NCBI GenBank assembly: GCA_016192345.1
Contig: JACPUH010000016.1
Location: 1-58,537 of the forward strand
Origin: Ignavibacteriales bacterium
Lineage (GTDB): Bacteria; Bacteroidota; Ignavibacteria; UBA10030
Reading direction: 5' to 3'
DNA: 58,537 nt
The notes below the pieces were generated by a model. It had not been told where the DNA came from and did no database searches. It saw nothing but the letters and a program-made list of their open reading frames with translations. Positions within the stretch are counted from its first letter, which is position 1. Each line of letters starts with the position of its first letter. Shown here piece after piece: positions 45,135 through 54,645 of this stretch. The position numbers were made by a program, and so were the translations under genes.

Positions 45135-48100
45135 AGATCACCCGGACTGCCATTCGCCGGGGTGTCACCACTTCGATGATCTACCTCATTGCGGTCGGCT
45201 TTGGCATGTTTTCTCTCGCGCGGCTGAACCTTGATTTGTATCCGAAGCTTGAGTTCCCGCTCATCGCCATCATTTCCCAGTATACCGGCGTCGGGCCGTT
45301 TGATATTGAGACGGTTGTGACCCGCCCCATCGAAAAAACCGTCGCCTCCGTTAAGAATGTGACCAAGGTGAGCTCACGCTCCGTTCAGGGACTCTCACTG
45401 GTGATGCTGGAGTTCGATTGGGGCACGAACATGGACCAGGCTAAGGTCGATGTGCGCGACAACCTCGACTTTGTCCGCGCCGTCCTGCCGCCCGATATGG
45501 ATGAACCGCTCCTCTTTGCCTTCGACCCTTCCAGCCAGCCGGTTCTCTATCTCGCGATCCAGTCGGATGTTCATGGGCAGGCAGAGTTGCGGCGCATTTC
45601 GGAGCGCGACATTGAGCCAAGGATGGAGCGCATCCCCGGGGTGGCTGCTGCGTTCACCATTGGAGGAATGCGGAGAGAGATCAAAGTTCTTGCTGATCCG
45701 GGCCGGTTGCACGCGCGCGGGGTTTCCATCGATCAGATTGCTGCCGCACTCCGGAACAACAACACCCAGGTCCCTTCGGGCTGGATCGAAGATGAACGGA
45801 CGGAATTCACTCTCCAGACAGCCGGAGAGTATACAAATCTCGGCGAGATCGAAAACACCGTAGTCACCAATGCCAACGGTGCGCCCATCCGGGTGAAGGA
45901 TGTGGCCACCGTCGTCGACGGGTTCGCCGACCAGCGTCAGCGCGTCTGGAGCAACGGACGCCCCGCCGTGATGCTCATGGTTCAGAAACAGTCGGACGCT
46001 AATACGGTCGAGGTCAGCCGAACCGTGGCTGAGCGGATCGGAGAAATTGAGGCGCAGCTCCCCAAGGGTGTCCGGATTGTCACGTTTTACGATGCCGCAA
46101 GTTTCATCACCCAGTCCATTTCGAACCTCGGGAATACCGCAATCCAGGCCGTTCTGCTTACGTTCTTAGTCCTGCTCTTTTTCCTCCGAAGCCTCCGCAG
46201 TTCTTTGATCGTCGCCGTTTCGATTCCGGTCTCCACCGTCGTCACGTTCGCTGTCATGGACCAGGCGAACCTGACTCTGAACATTATCTCGATGGCCGGG
46301 CTGGCCCTCGCGGTCGGGATGCTGGTAGATAATTCCATCGTCGTCCTGGAAAGCATCTTTCGGCACCGCGAAGCCGGAACGGAAATCCATGAAGCAGCCA
46401 ACACCGGCTCGACGGAGGTCGGTATGGCGATTACCGCCTCCACCCTCACCACGCTCGCCGTCTTTATACCGGTCCTGTTCGTCCCCGGATTGGCCGGACA
46501 GCTGTTCCGCGAAATGGTCCTGACCATTTGCTTCTCGCTGGCCGTTTCGCTCCTTGTGGCACTGACCCTGATTCCCTTCCTCACCTCCCGCTATCTCGGC
46601 AAACAGGACCCAGCAAGCAGGATAGTATTCCTTCACCGGATCGGAGAACTTGTCTCCGGATGGACCGTACGGCTTCAATCAGTCTATGCAATCGCCCTAC
46701 GCTGGTCACTGCACCGGCGAAAGCTCGTGATCCTTGGTATTACCGCAGTGTTTATCCTCTCTATCGTGATCCTCGCGAATTTGGGGGGCGAGTTCATGCC
46801 GGAAAGCGACATGGGATTCATCTCCATGGCGGTTGATCGGACACCCGGAACAAGCCTGGCGGCAATGGAGCAGAGCAATCGCGTGCTGAACAACATCCTC
46901 ATGGCAGACGTACCGGAGGCGGAGATTGTGTTTGCCAATTTCGGCCAGGGAGAGGGGATCATGGCAATGTTTTCGTCACAATCATCGAGTGAAGGAGATA
47001 TCACCCTGCGTCTTTCAAGGAGGTCAGAGAGGGACCGGAGTATGTTCGAGATTCGGGATACTCTGCGCGAACGGTTCAAGGTGTTACCCGATGTCAACGT
47101 CCGCTTTGCGGATCGGGGAGGAGAGATGATGATGGGGACGGGCGGGGATATCATCGTGGAAATCTTCGGCCACGATCTGGACCGGGCTGAAGCTCTTGCC
47201 GCAGAGGTGGTGAAAACCGTTTCGCCCATCGAGGGAGTGGCCCACGCCGAGTCGAGTATCCGTCAATCGCGACCTGAACTGCGCATCGCTCCCGACCGCC
47301 AACGGATTGCAGACCTGGGCCTCAGCACCAGTCATGTGGGCCATACGATCGGATCGAGTATCCTCGGAACTGTCGCGACGAGATATCGTGAGGGAGGAGA
47401 TGAGTATGATGTGCGGGTTCAACTGCCGCAGGACGCCCGGATGACGAAGGAGGATATCGATAACCTGCTGATTCAAACCATGGACGGTGGACAGATCCCC
47501 CTGCGCGCGGTCGCGGAGGTGTCGTACGTCGCGGCCCCCCGGCAAATTTCCCGGGAGGATCAGGAACGGTTGGTGACCGTAACGATTGATGTATCGGGCC
47601 GGGACCTGAGCAGCGTGACGGGGGATGTGACAGAGGCCCTCACCAGGGTGACGGTCCCGAACGATTTCCGGGTGGAAATCGGTGGAGCCGCCGAGGAACA
47701 ACAGAAATCGTTTATGTATCTCGGCCTCGCGATGCTCGCAGCGATCCTCCTCACGTATATGGTGATGGCTTCGCAATTCGAATCGCTCCTTGACCCGTTC
47801 ATCATTATTTTCATCATTCCTCTTTCACTCATCGGAGTAGCGCTGGCGCTGTTCATCACCGGGACCAGTCTCAGCGTGATGGCACTGGTGGGCATAGTGA
47901 TGCTGGTGGGGATCGTTGTCAACAACGGCATTGTGCTGGTCGATTACATCAACCAGTTGCGCCAACGCGGCACAGGACTGTTTGAGGCAATCGAAGAAGC
48001 CGGGAGCGTGAGGATGAGACCCGTGCTCATGACTTCGATGACCACCATCCTCGCGATGGCTCCGCTAGCCTTCGGGCTTGGGGAGAGCGGAGAAAACTGG

Positions 48101-48241
48101 GGTCCCATGGCCCGCGCGGTGATGGGTGGATTGGCGGCGGGAACGGTCCTAACTCTTATTGTTATCCCGGTCATCTACTCAGTGGCAGAAGAATCGGTGG
48201 AAAAGATTCGTATTCGTTTCCGGAGAGCCGGTCACGAGTGA
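45131..48241 (+). CDS. RND-family efflux permease (HAE1-like)
   Basis: 1036 aa, full length for the family. Twelve membrane segments are arranged as TM1 (SMIYLIAVGFGMFSLARLNL), a large periplasmic porter loop, TM2-6 (AVLLTFLVLLFFLRSLRSSL, LALAVGMLVDNSIVVLESIF, MVLTICFSLAVSLLVALTLI), TM7, a second loop and TM8-12 (LGLAMLAAILLTYMVMASQF, LVGIVMLVGIVVNNGIVLVD, AVMGGLAAGTVLTLIVIPVI). Proton-motive export of lipophilic compounds or solutes is likely. In TM4 one Asp (VDNS) remains where AcrB has an Asp pair, and the TM10 Lys of AcrB is replaced in VVNNG; this pattern is usual for this HAE1 branch. Substrate not predictable. Confidence 0.94.
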   Translation: MKITRTAIRRGVTTSMIYLIAVGFGMFSLARLNLDLYPKLEFPLIAIISQYTGVGPFDIETVVTRPIEKTVASVKNVTKVSSRSVQGLSLVMLEFDWGTNMDQAKVDVRDNLDFVRAVLPPDMDEPLLFAFDPSSQPVLYLAIQSDVHGQAELRRISERDIEPRMERIPGVAAAFTIGGMRREIKVLADPGRLHARGVSIDQIAAALRNNNTQVPSGWIEDERTEFTLQTAGEYTNLGEIENTVVTNANGAPIRVKDVATVVDGFADQRQRVWSNGRPAVMLMVQKQSDANTVEVSRTVAERIGEIEAQLPKGVRIVTFYDAASFITQSISNLGNTAIQAVLLTFLVLLFFLRSLRSSLIVAVSIPVSTVVTFAVMDQANLTLNIISMAGLALAVGMLVDNSIVVLESIFRHREAGTEIHEAANTGSTEVGMAITASTLTTLAVFIPVLFVPGLAGQLFREMVLTICFSLAVSLLVALTLIPFLTSRYLGKQDPASRIVFLHRIGELVSGWTVRLQSVYAIALRWSLHRRKLVILGITAVFILSIVILANLGGEFMPESDMGFISMAVDRTPGTSLAAMEQSNRVLNNILMADVPEAEIVFANFGQGEGIMAMFSSQSSSEGDITLRLSRRSERDRSMFEIRDTLRERFKVLPDVNVRFADRGGEMMMGTGGDIIVEIFGHDLDRAEALAAEVVKTVSPIEGVAHAESSIRQSRPELRIAPDRQRIADLGLSTSHVGHTIGSSILGTVATRYREGGDEYDVRVQLPQDARMTKEDIDNLLIQTMDGGQIPLRAVAEVSYVAAPRQISREDQERLVTVTIDVSGRDLSSVTGDVTEALTRVTVPNDFRVEIGGAAEEQQKSFMYLGLAMLAAILLTYMVMASQFESLLDPFIIIFIIPLSLIGVALALFITGTSLSVMALVGIVMLVGIVVNNGIVLVDYINQLRQRGTGLFEAIEEAGSVRMRPVLMTSMTTILAMAPLAFGLGESGENWGPMARAVMGGLAAGTVLTLIVIPVIYSVAEESVEKIRIRFRRAGHE

Positions 48242-48266
48242 AATCAGAAATCCTTCAGAAACAAAA

Positions 48267-48285
48267 ACGCCCCAGGGTGGGGCGT
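48267..48285 (-). terminator. intrinsic terminator between the convergent RND operon and T9SS repeat protein
   Basis: An 8-bp stem (ACGCCCCA / TGGGGCGT) with a 3-base loop is followed on the minus strand by TTTTGTTT. It lies 38 bases after the stop of the minus-strand gene and 26 bases after the permease stop, so it may work in both directions, better for the minus strand. Confidence 0.75.
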
Positions 48286-48323
48286 CTCTGCAAGTCCAGA
48301 ACACTGAAGGGAGAGCGGCGATA

Positions 48324-51036
48324 TCACTTCACAACGATCATCTTGAATATTTTGGATCCTTGAACGAAGCCATCTTCCTTCCCGGCGACCTCCACGCGAC
48401 CGAAGTATGTTCCGCTCGGGTGACGCGAGGCGTTCCAGGTGATGGCGTGAATTCCGGCCGGCTTTGACTCATCGAGAAGCTCCGCAATCTTCTCTCCGAG
48501 AACATTAAAGACCGAAATTCTCACCCGTCGCTCTGCGTCGAGTTGGAAGCGGATGTTGGTGGCCGGGTTAAAGGGATTCGGATAATTCTGATAGACCACG
48601 AAGTCCACCGGCGCGCCCGTTCCCTCATGTTCCACCGGGGTCGTTAAGAGATCGAACTGCGCAATCGCGATCGACGGCTTCCCTCCCGCGGTGGTAAACC
48701 ATCCACCCACCATCAGTTTGTTGTTGACGACGGTCAATCCCAGAACGGTACCGTTCGTTCCACCTCCGACATCGCTCCACCCCATCCCACATCGCAAGGC
48801 CGGAGACCTTCTCATCGCCCGCTCCACCGAAGAAACCTCCGACAATCAACTTATTTTGAAACTGGTAGAGGGCAGAGACCCGTGTGCTTTGGTCATCATT
48901 CGATATTCCGCCGCTGATGCTGCTCCACGACTCACCATCCCATGAGGCAAGAGATCGGATTTCGACATGTCCTGGGACGGAGAAGATGCCTCCGAGGATC
49001 AGCTTGTCATCCATGGATTTGATCGCCGACACCCGTCCATCCACCCCGTTCGCCTCCTTCGGCCCGACGGGAATCCAGGCCTTTCCATCCCATGCGGCTA
49101 CGCTCCAGGCCTCCCGCTCGTTAGCGCGCGAAAAGAGTCCGCCTGCATAAATTGTCATCCCATCGTACTCGAGCACATCGACAAATCCCGGAAATCCCTC
49201 CACATACTCAATGCCGTACCCAAGCGATTCCCAGCGTCGCGTCACCAGATTGAAGCGGGCGATAGAATTGGCAGGAAGTGCATAATTTTCTTCATCCCCC
49301 ACAACGGCAAAGTGTCCGCCGACATAGAGATAGTTGCCGACCTTCAGGAGCGCGTCGACTGACGCACCGCTCACTCCCCCAACACCGATCCCCATGGAGG
49401 ACCATTCTTTTCCATCCCATTGCGCGATGTGATAGGCCTGGACCGAACCGGCAAACCCGAAACTCCCACCCACGTACACATTCTCCCCATCGGCGATGAT
49501 CGCGGAGACCGATCCCTTGATGCCGTTGATGAACCCCATGCTCAGATGATCCCACGTGCCATTCTCCCACTTCGCTATACTTCGTGCATAGACACCTCCG
49601 GCCGCAGAGAAGATGCCGCCGGCGTACGTTGCACTGCCCGAACTTGCGAGCGTATAGATTGACCCGTCGTAGATCCCTTTGTTGGCGGAGCCGTCTTCCA
49701 ACAACCGCCAGGCGGATGATGCCTCATCCCACATGGCAATATTGCTCAGCAAGTAATTATCTGCTGTCTTAAAATCACCCCCGACATAGAGATTGGTACC
49801 CACTTGTCGGAGATTCCTGACCGCCCCGCGCCATAAGCCGTGCGTGAACCCCAGTCCTGCAAGAGGATGCCACTGCGTGCCGTCCCACCGCGCAAGGCCG
49901 TTCGCGGGGACATCATTGACATACTGGAAATTCCCGGTAATGTAGACCTCCCCGTTCAGAGCATGAACTTCACGCACATCGGGCATGGAGGTTGAACCTG
50001 GTTCGTGAACAGAGAGCTTTCCCACCGGTTCCCACGAAGTTCCATCCCACTGTCCTACACCTGAGACTTTCCTGGTCCCGATGCTGTCGAAAAAACCGGA
50101 GGCGAAGAGAGTTCCTTGTGCATTGGCAGCCAGTCCTCGCACCCAGTGATTCGCCCCACCCCCGACGGCGGACCATGCTGTTCCATCCCATCGGGCAATA
50201 TTGCGCGTGTGAACGCCACCGGCGGTGTCAAATTTCCCCCCGACGAAAAGACTGTTTCCTTGTACGATGAACGACATCCCATACACCAGGTCGTTTTCAT
50301 ATCGGCTTTTCAATCCTCCGTTAAACCGCTCCCATCGTCCCGCGGAGATCCTCCAACCGGTCATCCCTTGTGTCGTATCCGTACCGGCGAGGTGGAGCAA
50401 TCCGCCGATGTAAAGCATATCGCTGTGAGCGTATAGTGACCAAACATGTCCTCTCCCCACCTGAGTGGTTCCGTCGTCAAACCGGTAAATCATCCTGACC
50501 CCGTTTGTGTCGCCGATTCCGAGTGGGTGCCATGCCGAACCATCCCAGTATGCCACGGAATTGACTTCCCTCGAACCGGCCTTCGAAATTGCTCCACCGA
50601 CAAAGAGCTTCCCATCGGCATACGCGAGCCCTTCAACAGTGCCAGTCACTCCATTTTCAGTTCCTTCGCCGATGGAATGCCACCGAGCGCCATCCCAGCG
50701 AATGACGTTGTTGGCGATCGTTCCCCCAATGACAGAGAACTTGCCGCCAATATACAGGTTCGTTCCATCGGTGGTCATGGCGTACACATATCCATCCACA
50801 ATACCGGGAACGGTAAATTGATCGCTCCAGGCACTCCCCTTCGCTGAAGAACAAGGAGAGGGAGCTTGCGCAACACGGACGCTTTCGGAGATCCAGTCCT
50901 GCTTCCGCTGGGGAAGATGGCCCCGTAAAGAGGTACGTTCCGGACCTTTCGGTTCAAGCGAAATGGAATAAGGGTTGGTTTGGGCTAACAGAGTTGTGGT
51001 GATGAGTGAGAACAATAAAGCCAATCCGGTACGCAT
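48324..51036 (-). pseudogene. secreted beta-propeller-like repeat protein with T9SS domain, split by a frameshift
   Basis: The gene reads from an ATG at 51036 (signal MRTGLALLFSLITTTLLAQ). It runs about 751 codons to a run of four G (minus strand, 48783-48780), where the frame must change to continue as WSDVGGGTNGTVLGLTVVNN and on to a T9SS sorting domain (YQNYPNPFNPATNIRFQLD ... FKMIVVK). The joined protein would be about 902 aa. It has at least ten repeats of about 45-65 aa with a shared core such as ARWDGTAWSAVGGG, LFVGGKFDTAGG and AYWDGSAWHPLG, which would fold as one or two beta-propellers. Neighbouring repeats predict WDGxxW at the break; here the codons give WDG then W out of frame. 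This could be a real mutation, phase variation at the G-run, or a sequencing error. The role is unknown; a secreted surface protein is likely. The ribosome site is weak. Confidence 0.8.
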
Positions 51037-51538
51037 GTACTTCTACTGCCTTTCTTGGTCGATGATTGAGTGGACAGAGCCATTTTGACCATTGCGCGGT
51101 GTCTTGACAAAAGGGGTCGGGGAAATTGCCCTTCTGCTGGCCAGTTTGCTACGTCAAGACAACGGGACTTGTTGCGGAACAAGAAATCAATTTTCGAAAG
51201 AGACTCCCCACCTCTAAGGAAATTCAACAACTCATTTGCCTTCCGCACCCGAGACTCGTGGTTGAATTCGACGACGTGGCAATATACAATCGGGGTGAGG
51301 GAAGAATCTTACATTTTCTCCGGGAATATTTATACTAAGATGAATCCGGTGCTTTTTTGGGGCCAGAAAACCATAAGCGAAACGTTGAATTTCATTGAAA
51401 TTGTTATAGCTTTAGCATCATGGAAGAGAGAAAACCAACAAACTGAGGTCAGGGATCTTTCTGTGAAAAATATGAGGTCCGGAAGATCTGACTCCTGCCT
51501 CGGTTGAACGAACCGTTGCCGGTTTCCATGAGGCGGAC
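51037..51538. other. 502-base gene-free gap upstream of pspC-like gene
   Basis: No credible gene. It contains a 9-bp inverted repeat (TGTCTTGAC / GTCAAGACA at 51100-51108 and 51153-51161) and a perfect dyad AATTTCA-T-TGAAATT at 51388-51402, each a possible regulator site. The right half is A/T-rich. A 145-codon plus frame (51070-51507) lacks a ribosome site and protein-like composition, so I do not call it. Confidence 0.5.
51388..51402. promoter_or_regulatory. 7+1+7 perfect dyad upstream of the PspC-like gene
   Basis: AATTTCA-T-TGAAATT is a perfect inverted repeat about 137 bases before the PspC-like start. Possibly an operator; no known regulator is assigned. Confidence 0.35.
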
Positions 51539-51742
51539 ATGCCTGTATCAAAAAAACTCCGACGGTCTATGGAAGGCAAAATCATTGCCGGGGTTTGCGC
51601 GGGACTTGCCGAGTGGCTCGGTTGGAAACCAAAGACGGTGAGGATTATATTTGTGGTGGGATCGTTTGTGCCGATCATCCCGGGATTTATCGTCTATGTG
51701 ATTCTCTGGGCGATCCTCCCGGCGGATCAGAGGCGTCCATAG
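51539..51742 (+). CDS. PspC-domain membrane protein
   Basis: 67 aa, the size of a single PspC domain. It shows KLRRSMEGKIIAGVCAGLAE, WLGWKPKTVRIIFVV and a helix VGSFVPIIPGFIVYVILWAI followed by LPADQR, the standard PspC pattern with two hydrophobic segments. PspC domains sense or protect against inner-membrane stress. AGG lies about 8 bases upstream of the ATG. It stands alone in front of the hairpin-rich gap and pirin gene; no pspA/pspB is near. Confidence 0.85.
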   Translation: MPVSKKLRRSMEGKIIAGVCAGLAEWLGWKPKTVRIIFVVGSFVPIIPGFIVYVILWAILPADQRRP

Positions 51743-51840
51743 GACGGCCCGGGACGAATGTTGCAGAGCGTGCGAGAGAGGGGATTCTGTGTTGGCTGGG
51801 TATCGTAACGAAAGCCTATCGCAACGGTGTCTCTCATGGC

Positions 51841-51894
51841 TAAAGCCCTTGGTGGTTTTGGGCTTTATAACCCCGACCTAAAGGTCGGGGTTAT
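51841..51894. repeat. two adjacent hairpins, REP-like
   Basis: TAAAGCCC ... GGGCTTTA (51841-51848 / 51860-51867) is followed by a perfect 12-bp stem ATAACCCCGACC / GGTCGGGGTTAT with loop TAAA (51867-51878 / 51883-51894). No T-run follows, so it is not a plain terminator. The CCCCGACC...GGTCGGGG form resembles dispersed palindromic (REP-type) elements in other bacteria. Confidence 0.6.
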
Positions 51895-51998
51895 CAGAGA
51901 TCATCGATGATGCCAGGGTGGGAAGTACCTGCGTGGAACCCCCTCCCCCTTTCCCGTGTTCTTAAGCTTGCATTTCAACCATTGACGAAGGAGCAAGT

Positions 51999-52907
51999 AT
52001 GTCCATACGTGCGGTTAAGCGGATTGTCGAGGCAAAACCAACCATGGAAGGCGCGGGGGTGAAATTGCGTCGCGCATTCGGGTTTGGCGAGACGGGGGAG
52101 TACGACCCCTTTCTCCTGCTGGACGATTTCCGCAACGAGAACCCGCTCGACTACTTGAAGGGCTTCCCTTGGCATCCACACCGGGGGATTGAAACCATAA
52201 CGTACGTCCTGGCCGGGACGGTGAACCATAAAGACAGCCTTGGTAACTCCGGCACTTTGGGAGACGGCGACGTCCAGTGGATGACTGCCGGGAGCGGCAT
52301 CCTCCACCAGGAAATGCCCCGCGGGAACGAGCGTGGCGCCATGCACGGATTCCAACTCTGGGCCAATCTTCCCTCGTCCCTCAAAATGACCGATCCGCGG
52401 TATCAGGACATTCCCGGAGGCGAGATCCCGGACGTAACGGACGACGACGGTACGCGAGTGCGCATCATCTGTGGCAGCTTTTGGGGAAAGCAGGGTCCGG
52501 TCGAGGGGATCGCCGCCGACCCACGCTACCTTGATATCCGGGTTCCCCCCCACAAAAGAAAACGGATTCCGGTTGAATCATCCCGGCACGCTTTCGCCTA
52601 TGTCTTTGAGGGCTCCGGGACGTTCCGCGACTCATCCAAACCGTTCGGCGTTTTAACGGAGCCGGTCGGTTCTGAAGATGATACCCCCCTGCGGGAAATG
52701 ACGGGAAATCGATCACTGGTTCTTTTTGACAGTGGGGATGAGATTACTGTTCAGGCAGGCGACGAGGGGATCCGCTTCCTGTTGGTCTCCGGCAAACCGA
52801 TCAAGGAGCCGGTCGCGTGGTACGGACCGATCGTGATGAACACACAGGAGGAGCTGCACCAGGCGCTGACGGATCTGCAGAACGATACGTTTATCAAGAA
52901 GCGGTGA
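51999..52907 (+). CDS. pirin-family protein (cupin)
   Basis: 302 aa. The N-terminal cupin has the four metal ligands of pirin: His and His in FPWHPHRGIETITYVLAG, and His and Glu in GSGILHQEMPRG. The first lines RAVKRIVEAKPTMEGAGVKL and FGFGETGEYDPFLLLDDFRN and the C-terminal cupin (RHAFAYVFEGSGTF, GIRFLLVSGKPIKEPVAWYG, FIKKR) are typical. Pirins bind Fe and include quercetinases and transcription cofactors; a specific role cannot be told. AAGGAG 6 bases before the ATG. It lies between the hairpin pair and a gene-free repeat region. Confidence 0.92.
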   Translation: MSIRAVKRIVEAKPTMEGAGVKLRRAFGFGETGEYDPFLLLDDFRNENPLDYLKGFPWHPHRGIETITYVLAGTVNHKDSLGNSGTLGDGDVQWMTAGSGILHQEMPRGNERGAMHGFQLWANLPSSLKMTDPRYQDIPGGEIPDVTDDDGTRVRIICGSFWGKQGPVEGIAADPRYLDIRVPPHKRKRIPVESSRHAFAYVFEGSGTFRDSSKPFGVLTEPVGSEDDTPLREMTGNRSLVLFDSGDEITVQAGDEGIRFLLVSGKPIKEPVAWYGPIVMNTQEELHQALTDLQNDTFIKKR

Positions 52908-53431
52908 GCGACCATCGCTAAAGGTGGTGCCTTTTTTCTTCCCGCGAAACACGCAAAACACACTAAATGGTTTTTCGCGTGATTCGTGCCTGCCCCGGCA
53001 TATTTTTAGCCGGGGTGTTTCGTGGGCAATTTTCATCCGAGGTCTCGACCTTGGAGCTTGATTGAGTCTGGACTCCGGCAAAGCCGCCTGGACATACCCA
53101 CCGCCGGAGGCGGCGAGTTTTTACGTCGAACTAAAATGCAGCCTTGGTTGGATCTTTTGTGGCAGGCAGAAAAGTCTCGTCGTCCATGCCGGAGTTCCGA
53201 AATCGATTGAAATGTGTCAGCTCTTCAAGATGCACTGAGGAGGATAGGAAGGATTACTGATAAGATAACAGACCTCGAAGCCTGACCCTTTCCCGTACCG
53301 AGCACCACACCTGCCCCTCTGCACCCAACAAAAACCTGCTTGACCATGCCCCTTTTTTTGCCTACCCTGTTTAAGAAGTAAGCCGTAGCCTGCCCCCCAA
53401 GCCGTTACCCCACATCATTTTGGAGGACAGC
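52908..53431. other. gene-free region with nested inverted repeats
   Basis: An outer arm CCCGCGAAACAC (52941-52952) pairs with GTGTTTCGTGGG (53015-53026) at 11 of 12 positions, around an inner perfect stem CCCCGGC / GCCGGGG (52993-52999 / 53009-53015). Further small hairpins (AGGTC/GACCT near 53040; CCGCC/GGCGG near 53105) follow. From about 53140 on nothing was seen except the ribosome site of the antiporter. Confidence 0.55.
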
Positions 53432-54643
53432 TTGCACGATCTGTTCTTTCTCCCATCCTGGCCCCCCTCTGCCGGCGACTTGTTCTGGTATGGAGCCCTG
53501 TTGCTTGCCGGGGAGATTACCGGCATTGCCGTCCATCGCTGGCTCCGGTTGCCCCGGCTGATAGGCTGGGTGGCTGTCGGCCTCATCGTGGGCCCTTCCG
53601 TTACGGGAGCTCTCAATCAGCAGACGCTGGCATCCCTGAGCGGTGTGCTAAACGTCGCCATCGGCATGGTCCTGTTCGAGCTGGGGCAGCGGGTCGATCT
53701 TTCCTGGCTCCGCCGGAACCCGTGGTTGTTGGGCACGAGCATCTTGGAAAGCGGGCTATCGTTCGCTGCCATGTTCTTCGTCCTCCGGCTTTTAAACACT
53801 CACCCCCTTGTTGCTGCCGTCGCGGCGGCACTGGGAGTCACGACCGCACCGGCGGTCGTCCTGGCACTAGTACGGGACCTGCGCGCCCAGGGACAGGTCA
53901 CTGAGCGCATGCTTCTGTTCACCGCCCTCAACAGCATTTACACGTTTATCACGGTCAGCATCCTCCTCGCCTCGCTGGCCCGGGAATACCGGGGTGACTG
54001 GATATCCATTCTCGGCCATCCTTCCTACCTGGTTCTCGGTTCACTCCTCTTTGCCGCCGTATTCGCTTCGATAACGCTCAGACTGCTTCGCCTCCTCGGC
54101 CATCGCCAGGAATCGCAGTTTATTTGTGTGATCGGCCTGGTCGCGGTTGCCGTGTGGGGAGCGATCGCCCTGAAGCTCTCCGTCGCCCTTGCACTCCTGG
54201 GGTACGGCACGATGATGCGGACCTTCGACACCGAACGTCACTTCGTCTCGCTCAACTTCGGGCGGGTGGGACGTATTTTCCTCGTCCTCCTCTTCGTCCT
54301 GACTGCCGCGAGCCTCGATCTGCGTCTCCTCCCTGCAGGCGCGCTGGGAGGTCTGGCGCTGGTCCTCGCCCGGTTCGCCGGAAAATCGCTGGGGATGTTT
54401 GCGCTTGCGCGAAAATCGGGACTTACTTTGCAGAAAGCGTGGTATCTCTCCATCGGCCTCCTTCCGAAAGCCGGCGTAACGATCATTCTCGTCCATGAGG
54501 TCAATGCCATGTATCCCCAGTTCGGGCCGGCACTCGCCACCATCGTCGTTTCATCCATCGTCATCCTCGAGCTGATTGGAATTCCGCTCGCCTCCTATGC
54601 GCTCAAGAAATCCGGGGAAGCATTTGAAGAGGGACAGACCTGA
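53432..54643 (+). CDS. CPA2-type cation/proton antiporter
   Basis: About 403 aa with roughly 11-12 membrane helices. The start is a TTG: a GGAGGA box 6 bases upstream of the TTG at 53432 fixes it, while an earlier TTG at 53420 lies inside the ribosome site. Visible segments: LFWYGALLLAGEITGIAVHR, LPRLIGWVAVGLIVGPSVTG, SLSGVLNVAIGMVLFELGQR, HPLVAAVAAALGVTTAPAVV, FGRVGRIFLVLLFVLTAASL, KAWYLSIGLLPKAGVTIILV and IVVSSIVILELIGIPLASYA. These match the Na/H-exchanger core, with no C-terminal TrkA domain. The TTAPAV segment may be the unwound TM4 crossing. It exchanges Na+ or K+ for protons. It overlaps a regulon with YbdK, 2 bases before the next start. Confidence 0.88.
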   Translation: MHDLFFLPSWPPSAGDLFWYGALLLAGEITGIAVHRWLRLPRLIGWVAVGLIVGPSVTGALNQQTLASLSGVLNVAIGMVLFELGQRVDLSWLRRNPWLLGTSILESGLSFAAMFFVLRLLNTHPLVAAVAAALGVTTAPAVVLALVRDLRAQGQVTERMLLFTALNSIYTFITVSILLASLAREYRGDWISILGHPSYLVLGSLLFAAVFASITLRLLRLLGHRQESQFICVIGLVAVAVWGAIALKLSVALALLGYGTMMRTFDTERHFVSLNFGRVGRIFLVLLFVLTAASLDLRLLPAGALGGLALVLARFAGKSLGMFALARKSGLTLQKAWYLSIGLLPKAGVTIILVHEVNAMYPQFGPALATIVVSSIVILELIGIPLASYALKKSGEAFEEGQT

Positions 54644-54645
54644 CC

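Noticed and set aside
45131..48241. Loss of AcrB-type proton-relay Lys as a sign of a broken pump
   Set aside because: HAE1-branch permeases commonly have this pattern; the gene is full length with an intact operon.
51070..51507. 145-codon plus frame in the gap before the PspC-like gene
   Set aside because: No ribosome site, poor protein composition and A/T-rich sequence typical of non-coding DNA.
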